Source of the DNA: Flavobacterium sp. W4I14
GTDB lineage: Bacteria > Bacteroidota > Bacteroidia > Sphingobacteriales > Sphingobacteriaceae
Length of the DNA stretch: 64,000 nt
Direction of reading: 5' to 3'
Assembly: GCA_030817875.1 (NCBI GenBank)
Contig: JAUSZU010000001.1
Location: 2,356,001-2,420,000, forward strand
Position numbers and translations under genes: made by a program. The notes beneath the pieces were generated by a model. That model was not told the origin of the DNA. It worked only from the letters and a program-made list of their open reading frames with translations, and searched no databases. This document shows, one piece after another, positions 9,532 to 19,043 of the stretch (positions within the stretch are counted from its first letter, which is position 1; every line of letters begins with the position of its first letter).

Positions 9532-9561
9532 CAGGGGGCTAAATCATACTTTGCAGGGGGC
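9532..9561 (-). promoter_or_regulatory. Direct-repeat operator candidate upstream of the enzyme operon
   Basis: Two copies of CAGGGGGC lie at 9532-9539 and 9554-9561, exactly 22 bases apart. The AT-rich spacer includes the CTAAAT...TACTTT stretch also seen at 343-366 in front of the SusC gene. The pair sits 70-100 bases upstream of the BNR_4 start codon and just past the end of the regulator gene. Spacing of two helical turns suits two AraC-type domains of a dimeric hybrid two-component regulator. Binding is inferred; the repeats are seen. Confidence 0.5.
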
Positions 9562-9603
9562 GTTTTAAGATAAATACCTTTAAAAGCCAAAATAGCGTAA
9601 CTT

Positions 9604-12600
9604 TTATGTTGTGGCATTAATATTATAGTATTTATGAAAACTTTTTCGGTGTTTCTTTATAAATTCTGAAGGCGTTAACTTAAACAGCTTTTGAAACTGT
9701 TCTCTAAAGTATTTACTATCATTTATACCTACCCTAAAGGCAGCTTCGTTAATATTTAAATTGGTATTGATCAACAATTCGGCAGCCTTTCTGAGTCTGA
9801 TAAAACGGATAAAACCATTTATAGACTGACCTGAAGTGGCCTTGATCCTTTTGTAGAGATTAGAATGGCTCATTCCAAGATCAGATGCCAGTGTTTTTAC
9901 GTTAAAACTGTCTTCCATCAAGTTTTCTTCTATAATCGTAATGCACTTTTGAAGAAAGCCTTTATCCTCCTGAGATACTTTATGGGCATCACTCTTCAAC
10001 GTTATTTCATTGTAGAAATAAGACTGAAGATTGGTCCTGTTTTTAATGATGCTATTTATTTTAGCTGTAAAAAGCTCTTTATCGAAGGGTTTACTGATAA
10101 AATCGTAGGCACCAACTTCGATTCCCTTAAGTTTTACCTCCGGACTAGGGTCGCCGGTTAGCAGAATTACCGGAATATGGCTCAAGGCAGAATCTTCTTT
10201 AATCGCCTTACAGAGTTCGATACCATTAAGACCATCCATGTTTACATCAGATATTACGATATCAGGCAAATATTCTTTACAGAGTTTCAGCCCCTCTGTA
10301 CCATTCTCGGCCTTGTAAATTTTGAAATTATCCTGAAAAATATGCTTGATGTAATCAATAATTTCTGGGTTGTCATCAATAACCAAAATCGAGTGTAAAT
10401 CTGAAATGAGCAGTTCGAGGTTGCCCACACTCTCGGCATCGTTATTTTCTGCTTCTTCCTCTTGCGCAATGAGCTCGTTTACATAGGTTAATTCGTTTTG
10501 GAAAACACCGCTTTGCTGCAGGTTTGGTTCCCCAACCGGAATATCGATCAAAAATATGGTACCCATCCCCTGATTGGAGCGGAACGAAATTTTCCCTTTA
10601 TGCAATTCTACAAAGTTTTTGGCCAGGTAAAGACCAATACCGAAACCCATCTTAAGCGATTCGTTCGACATTACCTTATAAAATTTATCGAATAACTTTT
10701 CACCCACATGCGCCGGTATGCCCGGACCACTATCGCTCACCTCAATCTGCACCCGCATACCGAGGGTTTTAACACAAAATTTCACAAAACCGCCTTTTGG
10801 GGTAAATTTAAGTGCATTAGAGAGCAGGTTAAAGAAAACAATTTCGAGTTTGTCTTTATCTGCATAAATATCCAATTCTTCTTCCTCACACTCAAAAGTA
10901 TATTCGATATGGTTCTGCTTTGCCAAATAGTTAAAGCAGAGGAAAATCTCGTTTGTAAATTTGTAAAGGTTGATCCTTACAATCTTCAAGGCGTCGTTCT
11001 CACTTTCCGTTTTTCTAAACAGTAATAATTGATCTACCAGGCTTAACAAACGCCTCGAATTGCGGTAAACAATATTTAAATCGTTCTTCTCTTGCCCTGG
11101 GTCTTTCTTGTGGATAATATCTTTAATCGGATTAACAATTAAGGTTAATGGCGTTCTCAGCTCGTGCGAAATATTGGTAAAGAAATTTAGTTTTTTCTCA
11201 TTCAGGTCTTTTTCACGCTCCATTTTAAGGTTGGTAATCTCTACCTCGTGTTTTAATCTTCTCTGGCGGTTGCGATAGGTCTGAAAAAGATAAAATAGAG
11301 AAGATCCTATAATGAGGTAAATGGCATAGGCCCACCAGGTGCGGTACCAAGGGGGTAAAATCTTAATTATTACAATCTTTTCATTGTTGCTCCAGGCACC
11401 TTCGGTATCGGTACTTTTAATGTGCAGTTTATACTCACCTTCATTTAACCTGGAATAATAGGCTGTGCTTAATTTGTTTACATAATTCCAGTCTCTATCC
11501 CAACCTTCCAGGTAATAGGCGTAAGAAATCTGATCCTGAAAAGAGAATTCTATTGCCGCATAATCGATAGAAATTACGGCAGCACTAAATGGGATTTCTA
11601 TGCGTGCTAAATTAACAACAGAGATATCGTTATAACCTGAATCCTGATCGAGGGGAATATTATTGATCCTAAAATCGGTCAGCACCATTTTTGGTATCCG
11701 TTTGTTTTTCTTAATGCTATCGGGCGAAAACAAGTTGAAGCCACCGATTCCACCAAACAAAAAGTTACCTTTTGCAAGTTTTAATGCAGCATTATAATTA
11801 AACTGATTGCTTTGTAAGCCATCGGTAGCATAATAGTTTTTAAAGCTATTATGTGTAACATCAAATTTTGATAAGCCATTATAAGTACTACACCATAAAT
11901 TACCTTGGGCATCCTGAAGGATATTGAGCACCGAATTACTTGGCAATCCATCGCTCTGGATATACCGCTTTATTTTTTTTGTTTCCGGATCAAAAAGCAA
12001 TAAACCTCCACCTTCGGTGCCGATCCATATTTGATGATTAAAATCTTCCTGAATGGCCCTGATGGCAAAATTGATCTTCGTATAGCTATGTTTTTTGTTT
12101 ATTGGATCGATTTCGATCAGTTCGGTATAGTTTCCTGCCCAAAGTCTTCCTTTCGAATCCTGAAACAAGCTGTGGATATCCTTTAGATTATGGTCAAAAA
12201 GTTCAAATTTATCGGCAATTTTATTGTAACGATACAATGCACCACCTTTTGTGGTGCCTACCCAAATATTTTGTTGTTTGTCTTGATAAAGCTTCCAAAT
12301 ATTAATGTCATCAACGCCTTTAAAAGTATTATAACAATTATAGTGAACAAATTTTCCGGTTGTTTTATTAAAACGATCTATCCCGCCGCTAAAACTGGCC
12401 ACCCAAACGTTGTGATCTGCATCGCTTAAAATACTGGTAACAAAATTACTAGTTAAAGAGTTTGGATCGCTGGTTTTGGCATAATTAGCAAAAGTATTTT
12501 GCTTTCTGTTCCAAACACTTAAACCACCCCCATCAGTCCCGATCCAAATGTTTTTGTTTTCATCTTCGCTAAAGGAGAGTACAAAATTGTTAATTAAGGA

Positions 12601-13671
12601 ATTGCTTTTTAATGGATCATGTTTAATTGTGGTAAACTGCTCGTTTTCCGGATCGATGATGTTAACTCCCCCACGTAAGGTTGCAATCCACTTTCTAGAT
12701 TCACGATCTTCGTAAACCTGGGCAACAGAATTACTGCTCAATAAGCCTTTTTCTTTTCCTGCAGATAGGTAATTTGTTTTTTGATTTTTTGTATTGTAAA
12801 CAGCAATTCCTCCCCCGTCAGTCGAAATCCAGAGTTTTTGTTGCCGATCAAACAACAAACTCATAATATTCTCATTGCTTAACTGCTGGTTAAACCTGGT
12901 GAGGCTACTATTGGCTTTATCAAATTGAAAAAGTCCGTGCTCTGTTCCAACCCAGAGTGTTTGGTTATTGCCTTTTGTAATGCATGTTACTGACCGTATG
13001 GCAGCAGTTACTAAACGAAGCCTATGTTTATCATGATCATATCTGCAAAGCCCCACATCTTTTATAAAAAGCCATAATGTTTCTTCTTCATCAACATATA
13101 AAGCCTTTACAGTGAAATCGAAATTTTTGCCATATGGGATCCGTTCTGCTATGCTGCTATTCTTTTCAAGCACAAACAGGCCTTTTTCTTCAGTAGCTAC
13201 ATAAACCGCTAAAGCTTTACTTATTGCAATGGAATTAATAGCATAACTTACTTCATTTTTTCTTCCCTTGTCTAGATAAATCAATTGATGAAACTTGGAA
13301 TCTGCATAATCATAGTAAGAAACGCCCTTTTGTGTCCCTACCCAAACCTTGTTTTTCGCATCCCCATTCAGTACCGTAATGTGGTTATTTACTAATGAAT
13401 GTTCATCTCCCCAGCCATTTCTAAAAACCTTAAAATGATAGCCATCATAACGGTTTAATCCATCATAGGTACCCATCCACATAAATCCAAAATGATCTAG
13501 ATACAAAGAGTTTACCACATTATTAGACAGGCCACTTTCTACACCCAAATATTTAAGGCGAATAGCTGTAGACTGGGCAAAACAAATACCTGCGCCCATC
13601 CATAAAAAAAATATGAAGCAAGCAGTTTTTTTCTGAATAAGGAACATAGAGAAACCGTACCGTGTATGCAT
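9604..13671 (-). CDS. Hybrid two-component system regulator (sensor propeller, kinase, receiver, AraC domain)
   Basis: A 1355-residue one-protein sensor/regulator. Order: signal peptide (ending ICFAQ near residue 33); 14-bladed periplasmic sensor made of repeats such as WVGTQKGVSYYD, WIGTDGGGLSVWN and WIGTEGGGLLLFD (about 40-690); Y_Y_Y domain (about 715-790); one membrane helix (about 797-815); HisKA with FFTNISHELRTPLT (His836); HATPase with GPGIP and GFGIGLYLA; receiver domain with the phospho-Asp in VISDVNMDG (Asp1142) and KPFDKEL; C-terminal AraC helix-turn-helix (about 1250-1345). Such proteins bind an oligosaccharide in the periplasm and activate the adjacent locus. It is on the same strand as the enzyme operon, 141 bases upstream. 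The start at 13647 (ninth codon) is also possible. Confidence 0.95.
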   Translation of the reverse strand: MHTRYGFSMFLIQKKTACFIFFLWMGAGICFAQSTAIRLKYLGVESGLSNNVVNSLYLDHFGFMWMGTYDGLNRYDGYHFKVFRNGWGDEHSLVNNHITVLNGDAKNKVWVGTQKGVSYYDYADSKFHQLIYLDKGRKNEVSYAINSIAISKALAVYVATEEKGLFVLEKNSSIAERIPYGKNFDFTVKALYVDEEETLWLFIKDVGLCRYDHDKHRLRLVTAAIRSVTCITKGNNQTLWVGTEHGLFQFDKANSSLTRFNQQLSNENIMSLLFDRQQKLWISTDGGGIAVYNTKNQKTNYLSAGKEKGLLSSNSVAQVYEDRESRKWIATLRGGVNIIDPENEQFTTIKHDPLKSNSLINNFVLSFSEDENKNIWIGTDGGGLSVWNRKQNTFANYAKTSDPNSLTSNFVTSILSDADHNVWVASFSGGIDRFNKTTGKFVHYNCYNTFKGVDDINIWKLYQDKQQNIWVGTTKGGALYRYNKIADKFELFDHNLKDIHSLFQDSKGRLWAGNYTELIEIDPINKKHSYTKINFAIRAIQEDFNHQIWIGTEGGGLLLFDPETKKIKRYIQSDGLPSNSVLNILQDAQGNLWCSTYNGLSKFDVTHNSFKNYYATDGLQSNQFNYNAALKLAKGNFLFGGIGGFNLFSPDSIKKNKRIPKMVLTDFRINNIPLDQDSGYNDISVVNLARIEIPFSAAVISIDYAAIEFSFQDQISYAYYLEGWDRDWNYVNKLSTAYYSRLNEGEYKLHIKSTDTEGAWSNNEKIVIIKILPPWYRTWWAYAIYLIIGSSLFYLFQTYRNRQRRLKHEVEITNLKMEREKDLNEKKLNFFTNISHELRTPLTLIVNPIKDIIHKKDPGQEKNDLNIVYRNSRRLLSLVDQLLLFRKTESENDALKIVRINLYKFTNEIFLCFNYLAKQNHIEYTFECEEEELDIYADKDKLEIVFFNLLSNALKFTPKGGFVKFCVKTLGMRVQIEVSDSGPGIPAHVGEKLFDKFYKVMSNESLKMGFGIGLYLAKNFVELHKGKISFRSNQGMGTIFLIDIPVGEPNLQQSGVFQNELTYVNELIAQEEEAENNDAESVGNLELLISDLHSILVIDDNPEIIDYIKHIFQDNFKIYKAENGTEGLKLCKEYLPDIVISDVNMDGLNGIELCKAIKEDSALSHIPVILLTGDPSPEVKLKGIEVGAYDFISKPFDKELFTAKINSIIKNRTNLQSYFYNEITLKSDAHKVSQEDKGFLQKCITIIEENLMEDSFNVKTLASDLGMSHSNLYKRIKATSGQSINGFIRFIRLRKAAELLINTNLNINEAAFRVGINDSKYFREQFQKLFKLTPSEFIKKHRKSFHKYYNINATT

Positions 13672-13939
13672 GGCAGGAAACGAATATACATATTTTCCTA
13701 AAACTCAGCTATCGGCTATTGTTTAGGATTAAATAGTAAAATTTGTAAGATTTATCCTACATTAAAGATAAATCTACGTATCGTGATGTTGTTTCTCCTA
13801 TATTTCGACAATTCAACCTACAATAAGTATTCATTTACAGACTGAAACCGTAGTACTTATTATTACACATAAACGTGAAATATACATTTTGAGACAAAAA
13901 TTCTATCTAAGAAAAATATATTGATTTATTTTTGTTACT

Positions 13940-14122
13940 ATGACACATATTGATGCATTGACTCCCATCCATAGACTAGAACAACTGAAAGTAGGGGATC
14001 TTATTTCTGACAAATGGGGGAGTTTTGGCGCAATTAAAACCATTGAAGTTTTAAGAGGCAGAACTTCTTTAATCTACTACTTCAGAATCAAATCAGGTAA
14101 ACTGATCTTGGCTTTAAGATAA
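13940..14122 (+). CDS. Small hypothetical protein (60 residues)
   Basis: An isolated small frame starting MTHIDALTPIHRLEQLKVG and ending SGKLILALR. It is basic, has no membrane segment and matches no family I recognise. It is divergent from the 9604-13671 regulator gene. The composition (mixed polar and hydrophobic, no low complexity) is protein-like. A TATTTTTG just upstream resembles a Bacteroidota -7 element, but no matching -33 element is at the right distance. It may be a real small gene or a chance frame. Confidence 0.4.
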   Translation: MTHIDALTPIHRLEQLKVGDLISDKWGSFGAIKTIEVLRGRTSLIYYFRIKSGKLILALR

Positions 14123-14213
14123 AAATTTACTAAAATCCTGTTCGCGACCGAGATAATCTTATAGTCTACCAACTATTCGATCAATTATTTAGATTCCTAA
14201 ACTTAAATGTTCG

Positions 14214-14495
14214 CTATTTAACATCAGAGTGCCCAAGGTTCATGGTTGGATTCACTTCATCACGAATAAGCTGTTTTAATTCTTTAATTTCAGGAAAGCG
14301 TTGCATCTGCTTTCTATCGAAAATTAGTTTCTCGCTAACATGAACAGTAAAAACGCCTGATGTTTCGCTCGGAATTAAAGTTACCCCCTTTACCTCGTCT
14401 ACAAAAGTGGTTAAAATTTCTTGTGCCATGTAAGCCGAACGTAGCATCCAGCCACATTTGGGGCAATAGGTTATATTAACAAGTGGTTTCTCCAT
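14214..14495 (-). CDS. SelT/SelW/SelH (Rdx) family protein
   Basis: A 93-residue thioredoxin-like protein. It starts MEKPLVNITYCPKCGWMLR, giving the family CxxC (CPKC) in the beta1-alpha1 loop, where selenoproteins of this group have CxxU. The middle shows the conserved IPSETSGVFTVHV block. The open frame reaches 14618, but the added 41 residues are unlike the family, so the start is placed at 14495. The role is not established; a small cytosolic redox protein is the usual description. It stands alone, convergent with 13940-14122. Confidence 0.8.
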   Translation of the reverse strand: MEKPLVNITYCPKCGWMLRSAYMAQEILTTFVDEVKGVTLIPSETSGVFTVHVSEKLIFDRKQMQRFPEIKELKQLIRDEVNPTMNLGHSDVK

Positions 14496-14618
14496 TTTTA
14501 TTTTTTTACAAGGGTACAAAAAATATGGAGGGATGGAAAATGGAGATGTTAAATGGCTGCTGAAACCAATAAAGACTCTGCAAATGTGTCTTCTCTTTTG
14601 TTCTTTTTTGTAAAGCAC

Positions 14619-14945
14619 TCATTAATTTCGGATTAAGCAAAACACTGAACAAAATGAACTAAACAAGTTCGCTGCTTAAATGTTGTCAAAAGAGAAAAGG
14701 GTAGCCACATCCATGTTTACCCCTTTCCAATTACTCCCGTGTTAGAGGAACTATAATTACACCAATGATGCAATTTTTGTTTGCTTCATCTAGATAATCA
14801 TACACCTCAAGTCTGAAAACAGATAGAAAATCACTCTTTTTATTTTAGTTTTCTTTTAACCTCTTGCTCAAATTACCTCTAAATTTGTCTTTAATGACCA
14901 CTTAAATTGTACATACGAGCAGTTATTTTTATAAAAAAAAGCGCC
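14619..14945. other. Intergenic region without a recognised gene
   Basis: About 330 AT-rich bases between the Rdx gene and the disrupted SRPBCC gene. No frame of protein-like composition, palindrome or RNA gene was recognised. The promoters of the two divergent flanking genes should lie here, but no clear TTTG/TAnnTTTG pair was found. Confidence 0.5.
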
Positions 14946-15369
14946 ATGGATCTTAAAAATACTTTAACTGCCAGTATTCAGATATATAAAACCCATTAGT
15001 CTGGTTTGGAAAATCTGGAATGAGCCTGAACATATTGCCAAGTGGAATGCTCCATCAGACGAATGGATCAACAAGAAAATTGAAAATAACCTGGTAGAAG
15101 GAGGCGGTTTTTTATACGTTATGGCTAAAAAAGACGGAACCGAAAATTTTAATTTTAGCGGAACTTACACTGAAATTATTAAGCATGAGCGAATTGCTTA
15201 TACATTAGATGATAAGCGGAAAAGCCTGATCACCTTTACAGGAAATAACCCCGTTACGCTTACCGAAATCTTTGAACCGGTTGCAAACCTTGATTTGACT
15301 ATGCAACAGGAATTCTGTCAATCGGGACTGGACCAGCTTAAAGCATATGCTGAGCAGCTTAATAAATAA
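14946..15369 (+). pseudogene. SRPBCC/AHSA1-domain protein gene broken by a single-base frameshift
   Basis: From ATG at 14946 the frame reads MDLKNTLTASIQIYKT and hits TAG at 14997-14999. In the +1 frame the sequence continues as ISLVWKIWNEPEHIAKWNAP and runs to the stop at 15367-15369 through VEGGGFLYVMAKKDG and FEPVANLDLTMQQEFCQSG. Together the two frames give a normal AHSA1/SRPBCC ligand-binding domain of about 140 residues. Removing one C from the CCC at 14992-14994 restores one frame. The ATG at 15121 could start an 82-residue remnant that lacks the N-terminal strand and helix. Either a recent inactivating mutation or a sequencing error. Confidence 0.8.
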
Positions 15370-15418
15370 CTTCAGGTTCTAGTACAGAGCTGGTTTCATT
15401 GCGATTTAAATACTCCAT

Positions 15419-16528
15419 TTACTTTGACGTAAGAACAGGTTTAGCTTTCCTGGGCTTTTTCCTTTTCTTCCACCAGATGATGAAACCAGTAATCGGCAAA
15501 CTCGCTGCAACCAAAGCTGCTAAAAAAGAAAGAATTTTATTCGGAAGGCCTAAAAGTCTGCCCGTATGCAGATCGTAATTGGTGGCTTCTATTAAATCGG
15601 CTCCGTTAAAATCTTTATACAGTTTAGCTCTAGTCATTGTGCCCGTAGCTTCCTCATAAAAAAAGGTATTCTGGTTGCGTGTCCAGCGGTAGGGATAAAT
15701 CATTCTTAACCGCAGTTCGCCTTTACCACGCAGCGAAAAACTAGTGGAAATAGCCCCTGGGTATTTAATTTTAGCTTCAGTATAAATTTTATTGTAACGT
15801 ACAGGTACCGAATCGATATGCTCAGGTTTGGCTAAAACGATGGCTTTGCCTTGTGTTAATTTGCTCCCGGTAAAAAAGCTAGCCGCATTTTTCACCTCTT
15901 TAAAAGCAAAGTACAGACCGCTCAAAGCGGTAACCAATAGCACAAATGATGCATAAAAGCCTAATACGTTGTGCAAATCGTAATTTAACCGTTTAAACGA
16001 AGCTTTTCTTTTAATGGTTAAAGATTGTTTTAATAACCGCATTTGACCAGGAAACCAGAGTACCAGTCCTGTTATCAGCATTAGCACAAAAATAACCACC
16101 GACCATTGCATGATGAACTTTCCTGTTTTACCTAACAATAGCGAAGTATGGATATGTTCTACAACCTGAAGCCAATCTTCGCCACCCTTTTTTATCAAAG
16201 CTGCATTGTAAGGATTAAAATAGTAAACTATGCCCTTTTTGGTAGTAATCTCTACCGTAGCATTTGAAAACCCATCTTCAATCCTGATCAGCCTTAACTG
16301 ATCTTTGGGCGATAATTTTTCGAAGTTTGAAATGATATGATCTAAACCTACAAAAGGCTTCTGTTGAAGCGCTACGTAGCGAAAATCTTTTTGTGTAAAA
16401 TCTCTGATTTCTTCTTCAAAAATATATAGCGCACCAGTTACACTAATAATAAATACCACCAGGCCAGTCGCCAGGCCGAGCCAGAGATGGATGTTCCTGA
16501 TGGTATTTTTAAAATTCCTGTTCTTCAT
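15419..16528 (-). CDS. PepSY-associated transmembrane protein
   Basis: A 369-residue inner-membrane protein of the PepSY_TM type, with four predicted helices: IHLWLGLATGLVVFIISVTG near 13-35, one near 140-160, one near 190-212 and one near 335-353. A positively charged tail follows (WWKKRKKPRKAKP). Relatives are ferric-siderophore reductases or uptake partners next to TonB receptors. It lies 3 bases after the siderophore receptor gene on the same strand, so the two are surely co-transcribed and act in iron acquisition. Conserved membrane His residues (NIHLWLG, VEHIHTSLL, YDLHNVLG, YDLHTGRL) could bind haem. Confidence 0.88.
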   Translation of the reverse strand: MKNRNFKNTIRNIHLWLGLATGLVVFIISVTGALYIFEEEIRDFTQKDFRYVALQQKPFVGLDHIISNFEKLSPKDQLRLIRIEDGFSNATVEITTKKGIVYYFNPYNAALIKKGGEDWLQVVEHIHTSLLLGKTGKFIMQWSVVIFVLMLITGLVLWFPGQMRLLKQSLTIKRKASFKRLNYDLHNVLGFYASFVLLVTALSGLYFAFKEVKNAASFFTGSKLTQGKAIVLAKPEHIDSVPVRYNKIYTEAKIKYPGAISTSFSLRGKGELRLRMIYPYRWTRNQNTFFYEEATGTMTRAKLYKDFNGADLIEATNYDLHTGRLLGLPNKILSFLAALVAASLPITGFIIWWKKRKKPRKAKPVLTSK

Positions 16529-16531
16529 TGT

Positions 16532-18883
16532 CTAAAAAGCGTAGCCTAGTGATAGGTTAAATCGGCGTCCGTTTCCTCTTACATAATTTACATTGCTGCC
16601 ATAAAACTGAGAAATAGCAGGATAATAAACTTTATTCAATAAATTCTCTACACCTACCGATAGTTTTAAAGGCTGTGTAACCTGATATACAGCTGCAACA
16701 TTAAATAAGTTGAAGGCTTTTACCGGACCTTCGCCAATTAAATACTTACCTGCCGCATTAGTTTTAAAGCGGTCGCGATTTCCTACACGCATCCAGTTTA
16801 CATCTAAACTTAAATTTTTAATACCTGAATATTTAAGGTAAACGGTGGTTTTTGATGGTGGGATACGGGTTGTGTTTAAATATACATCTTTCTCTCCGTT
16901 AAAATTGCCATCATCATCTACATCGCCTTTTCCTTCTACCTGTGCGTAATTACCACCTATGCTCAAATCGCGTAGAACCTGATAATCTGCCTGGACTTCA
17001 AATCCATACACACGCTCTGGAATACGTTGAGAAATATAAGTTCCATTAACCTCTAAAAGATTGGCACCCAGTTTAGACGTGCTGTAATAATAAGCAGCAC
17101 TAAAATTCAGTTTACCTACGGTACTGCTAAAACCAGCTTCGTAATTGTTTACGATGATCGGTTTAGTTTCTAACTGCGATAAGGTATTGCTTTTTGCGGC
17201 CCTTAACACCCTACCCAACTCGAATACCGAGAAAGATTGTGCATAACTGATAAAAGGGTTAAAAAACTTGAATTTCGAATAACGTGCACCAGCATTAAAC
17301 ACTAAAGCATTGTAATTTAATTTACCTCCTTGTACTGCTATACTTCCTGCACCGTTTGCACCGGTAGCCAGGGTGTTAAAATCGTCTACATCAATGTTAA
17401 TATTTTCTACCCTTAAGCCTCCTTTTATTGTTAAATCGTCAATGAAAGTTGCAGAAGCCTGTAAGTAAGGTGCAAAATTTACCATATTCATATTAGGTAC
17501 CCACAGACGGCCATCTGTTAAGCTTTGAGCAGTTTTATCGTTCATTAAATCCAAACCATAGTTCAATTGCATTGGTACCCGATCTGCAATGTTAAAAGGA
17601 GTATTCAGGTTTACCCTTGCACCCTTTTTTGTTGAAGTAATAGCAGACTGGCCACTCCCGAAAAATGATGCTGAGTTTGAATAAATGGTATAAAAGTCCT
17701 GATAATATAAATTGGCTGTTAAATCAGTTTTACCGAAAATCTGCTGATTGGTGTATTGTAAATTAGCATTATGGTTAAATCTTGTTCCTTCATCTTCGCC
17801 CAATCTTGTTCCATAAATACCAATAGCCGGCGATTGACCATAAACACCATCTTTTGTTAAATATTTAGAATGCTGCCTGGAGCTGAAATAATTATACATC
17901 AACTGCAAACGCTGTTTTGGAGTAAAATTATAACCTATTTTTGCAAAACCATTATAAGATTTAGTCTCGCCCAAACCATACTCAGGCGAAATTACCAAGC
18001 CTACAGCATCGCGGAAAACACCGGTTTTTTCGAACATACCACTTACCAGATAATCGAACTCACCTGTTTTCCCGTAAAGCTGTTGCGAAAAACGGTAGCC
18101 TATGGTGCTATCGCCTTTTAAGTTTCCTGTAATTCCAGCTTGAGAATAACCTCCGAATGATTTCCCTTGATCGGCTTTTTTAGTAATGTAATTAATCAAA
18201 CCGCCTTCTGCACCATTACCATAAATGGCGGTGGCACCTTTAATCACTTCAACACGCTCGATAACCGAAGGATCGATACTGCGGATATCCCTTCCTCCTG
18301 CCCTTAATGGAGTAGATTGCGGAATACCATCAATTAATACCAAAACATTTCTACCGCGTAAAGTCTGACCAGAGTTGCCCGTTTGATTGGTAGAAAAACC
18401 CAATCCAGGTACGCTGTATGAAAGGATGTTGGCCAAATTCGGACTGATAGCAGATTGTGTATTCAATTCCTTTGCTGTAAGCACCGTTACCGAAGATGGT
18501 GTTTGCGATAAAGATTCAGGTCGTCTACTTGCCGAAACAATCACATCATTTAGTTCAGAATGCTGCTCTTTTAGAACAAAGGTTACCTGAGTTGTATCGT
18601 TTGCAGTAACCGGTATCACCTGTTCAAATTGATCGTAGCCGGTAATCGAAACCCTGACCAGTTGGTTTCCTGCAGGAACATCCGTTAACTTAAATGTACC
18701 GGTTTTGCCTGAAGTGGTTTTAAAATTTTGTTTTTTAACCTGTATGTTGGCAAAGGGTATACTGTTCCCTAACGAATCGACCACTTTTCCACTAATTGTG
18801 CCCTTCCCTGTTTGCGCAAAGAGAGTAACTGAAGATAACATAATAAGCGCAGTGACGAAAAATTTTATGTATTGGTGTTTCAT
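16532..18883 (-). CDS. TonB-dependent siderophore receptor
   Basis: About 783 residues. It starts with a signal peptide (MKHQYIKFFVTALIML...LFAQ), then a carboxypeptidase-regulatory-like domain (ISGKVVDSLGNSIPFANIQV), a plug (SVTVLTAKELNTQ, GQTLRGRNVLVLIDGIPQ, VIERVEVIKGATAIYGNGAEGG) and a 22-strand barrel ending RRFNLSLGYAF. The terminal Phe is the usual outer-membrane signal. The ATG at 18883 is used because the ten extra upstream residues precede the signal peptide. Together with the PepSY gene it forms an iron-siderophore uptake pair. No Fur box was identified in the AT-rich 18884-19043 spacer. Confidence 0.93.
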   Translation of the reverse strand: MKHQYIKFFVTALIMLSSVTLFAQTGKGTISGKVVDSLGNSIPFANIQVKKQNFKTTSGKTGTFKLTDVPAGNQLVRVSITGYDQFEQVIPVTANDTTQVTFVLKEQHSELNDVIVSASRRPESLSQTPSSVTVLTAKELNTQSAISPNLANILSYSVPGLGFSTNQTGNSGQTLRGRNVLVLIDGIPQSTPLRAGGRDIRSIDPSVIERVEVIKGATAIYGNGAEGGLINYITKKADQGKSFGGYSQAGITGNLKGDSTIGYRFSQQLYGKTGEFDYLVSGMFEKTGVFRDAVGLVISPEYGLGETKSYNGFAKIGYNFTPKQRLQLMYNYFSSRQHSKYLTKDGVYGQSPAIGIYGTRLGEDEGTRFNHNANLQYTNQQIFGKTDLTANLYYQDFYTIYSNSASFFGSGQSAITSTKKGARVNLNTPFNIADRVPMQLNYGLDLMNDKTAQSLTDGRLWVPNMNMVNFAPYLQASATFIDDLTIKGGLRVENINIDVDDFNTLATGANGAGSIAVQGGKLNYNALVFNAGARYSKFKFFNPFISYAQSFSVFELGRVLRAAKSNTLSQLETKPIIVNNYEAGFSSTVGKLNFSAAYYYSTSKLGANLLEVNGTYISQRIPERVYGFEVQADYQVLRDLSIGGNYAQVEGKGDVDDDGNFNGEKDVYLNTTRIPPSKTTVYLKYSGIKNLSLDVNWMRVGNRDRFKTNAAGKYLIGEGPVKAFNLFNVAAVYQVTQPLKLSVGVENLLNKVYYPAISQFYGSNVNYVRGNGRRFNLSLGYAF

Positions 18884-19043
18884 GCAATGTCTAAATTTCG
18901 GCAAAGCTAGCATTATTTAGACTTGTTAAAAATAATAACTCAAAAAAGATACCTATGTGGTGTTTAATCATTCATCATTTTAAAATAAATAAGGCATAAG
19001 GTTTAATTTATTTGATATTTGCGTTAAACCGTTTGGAGTAAAA

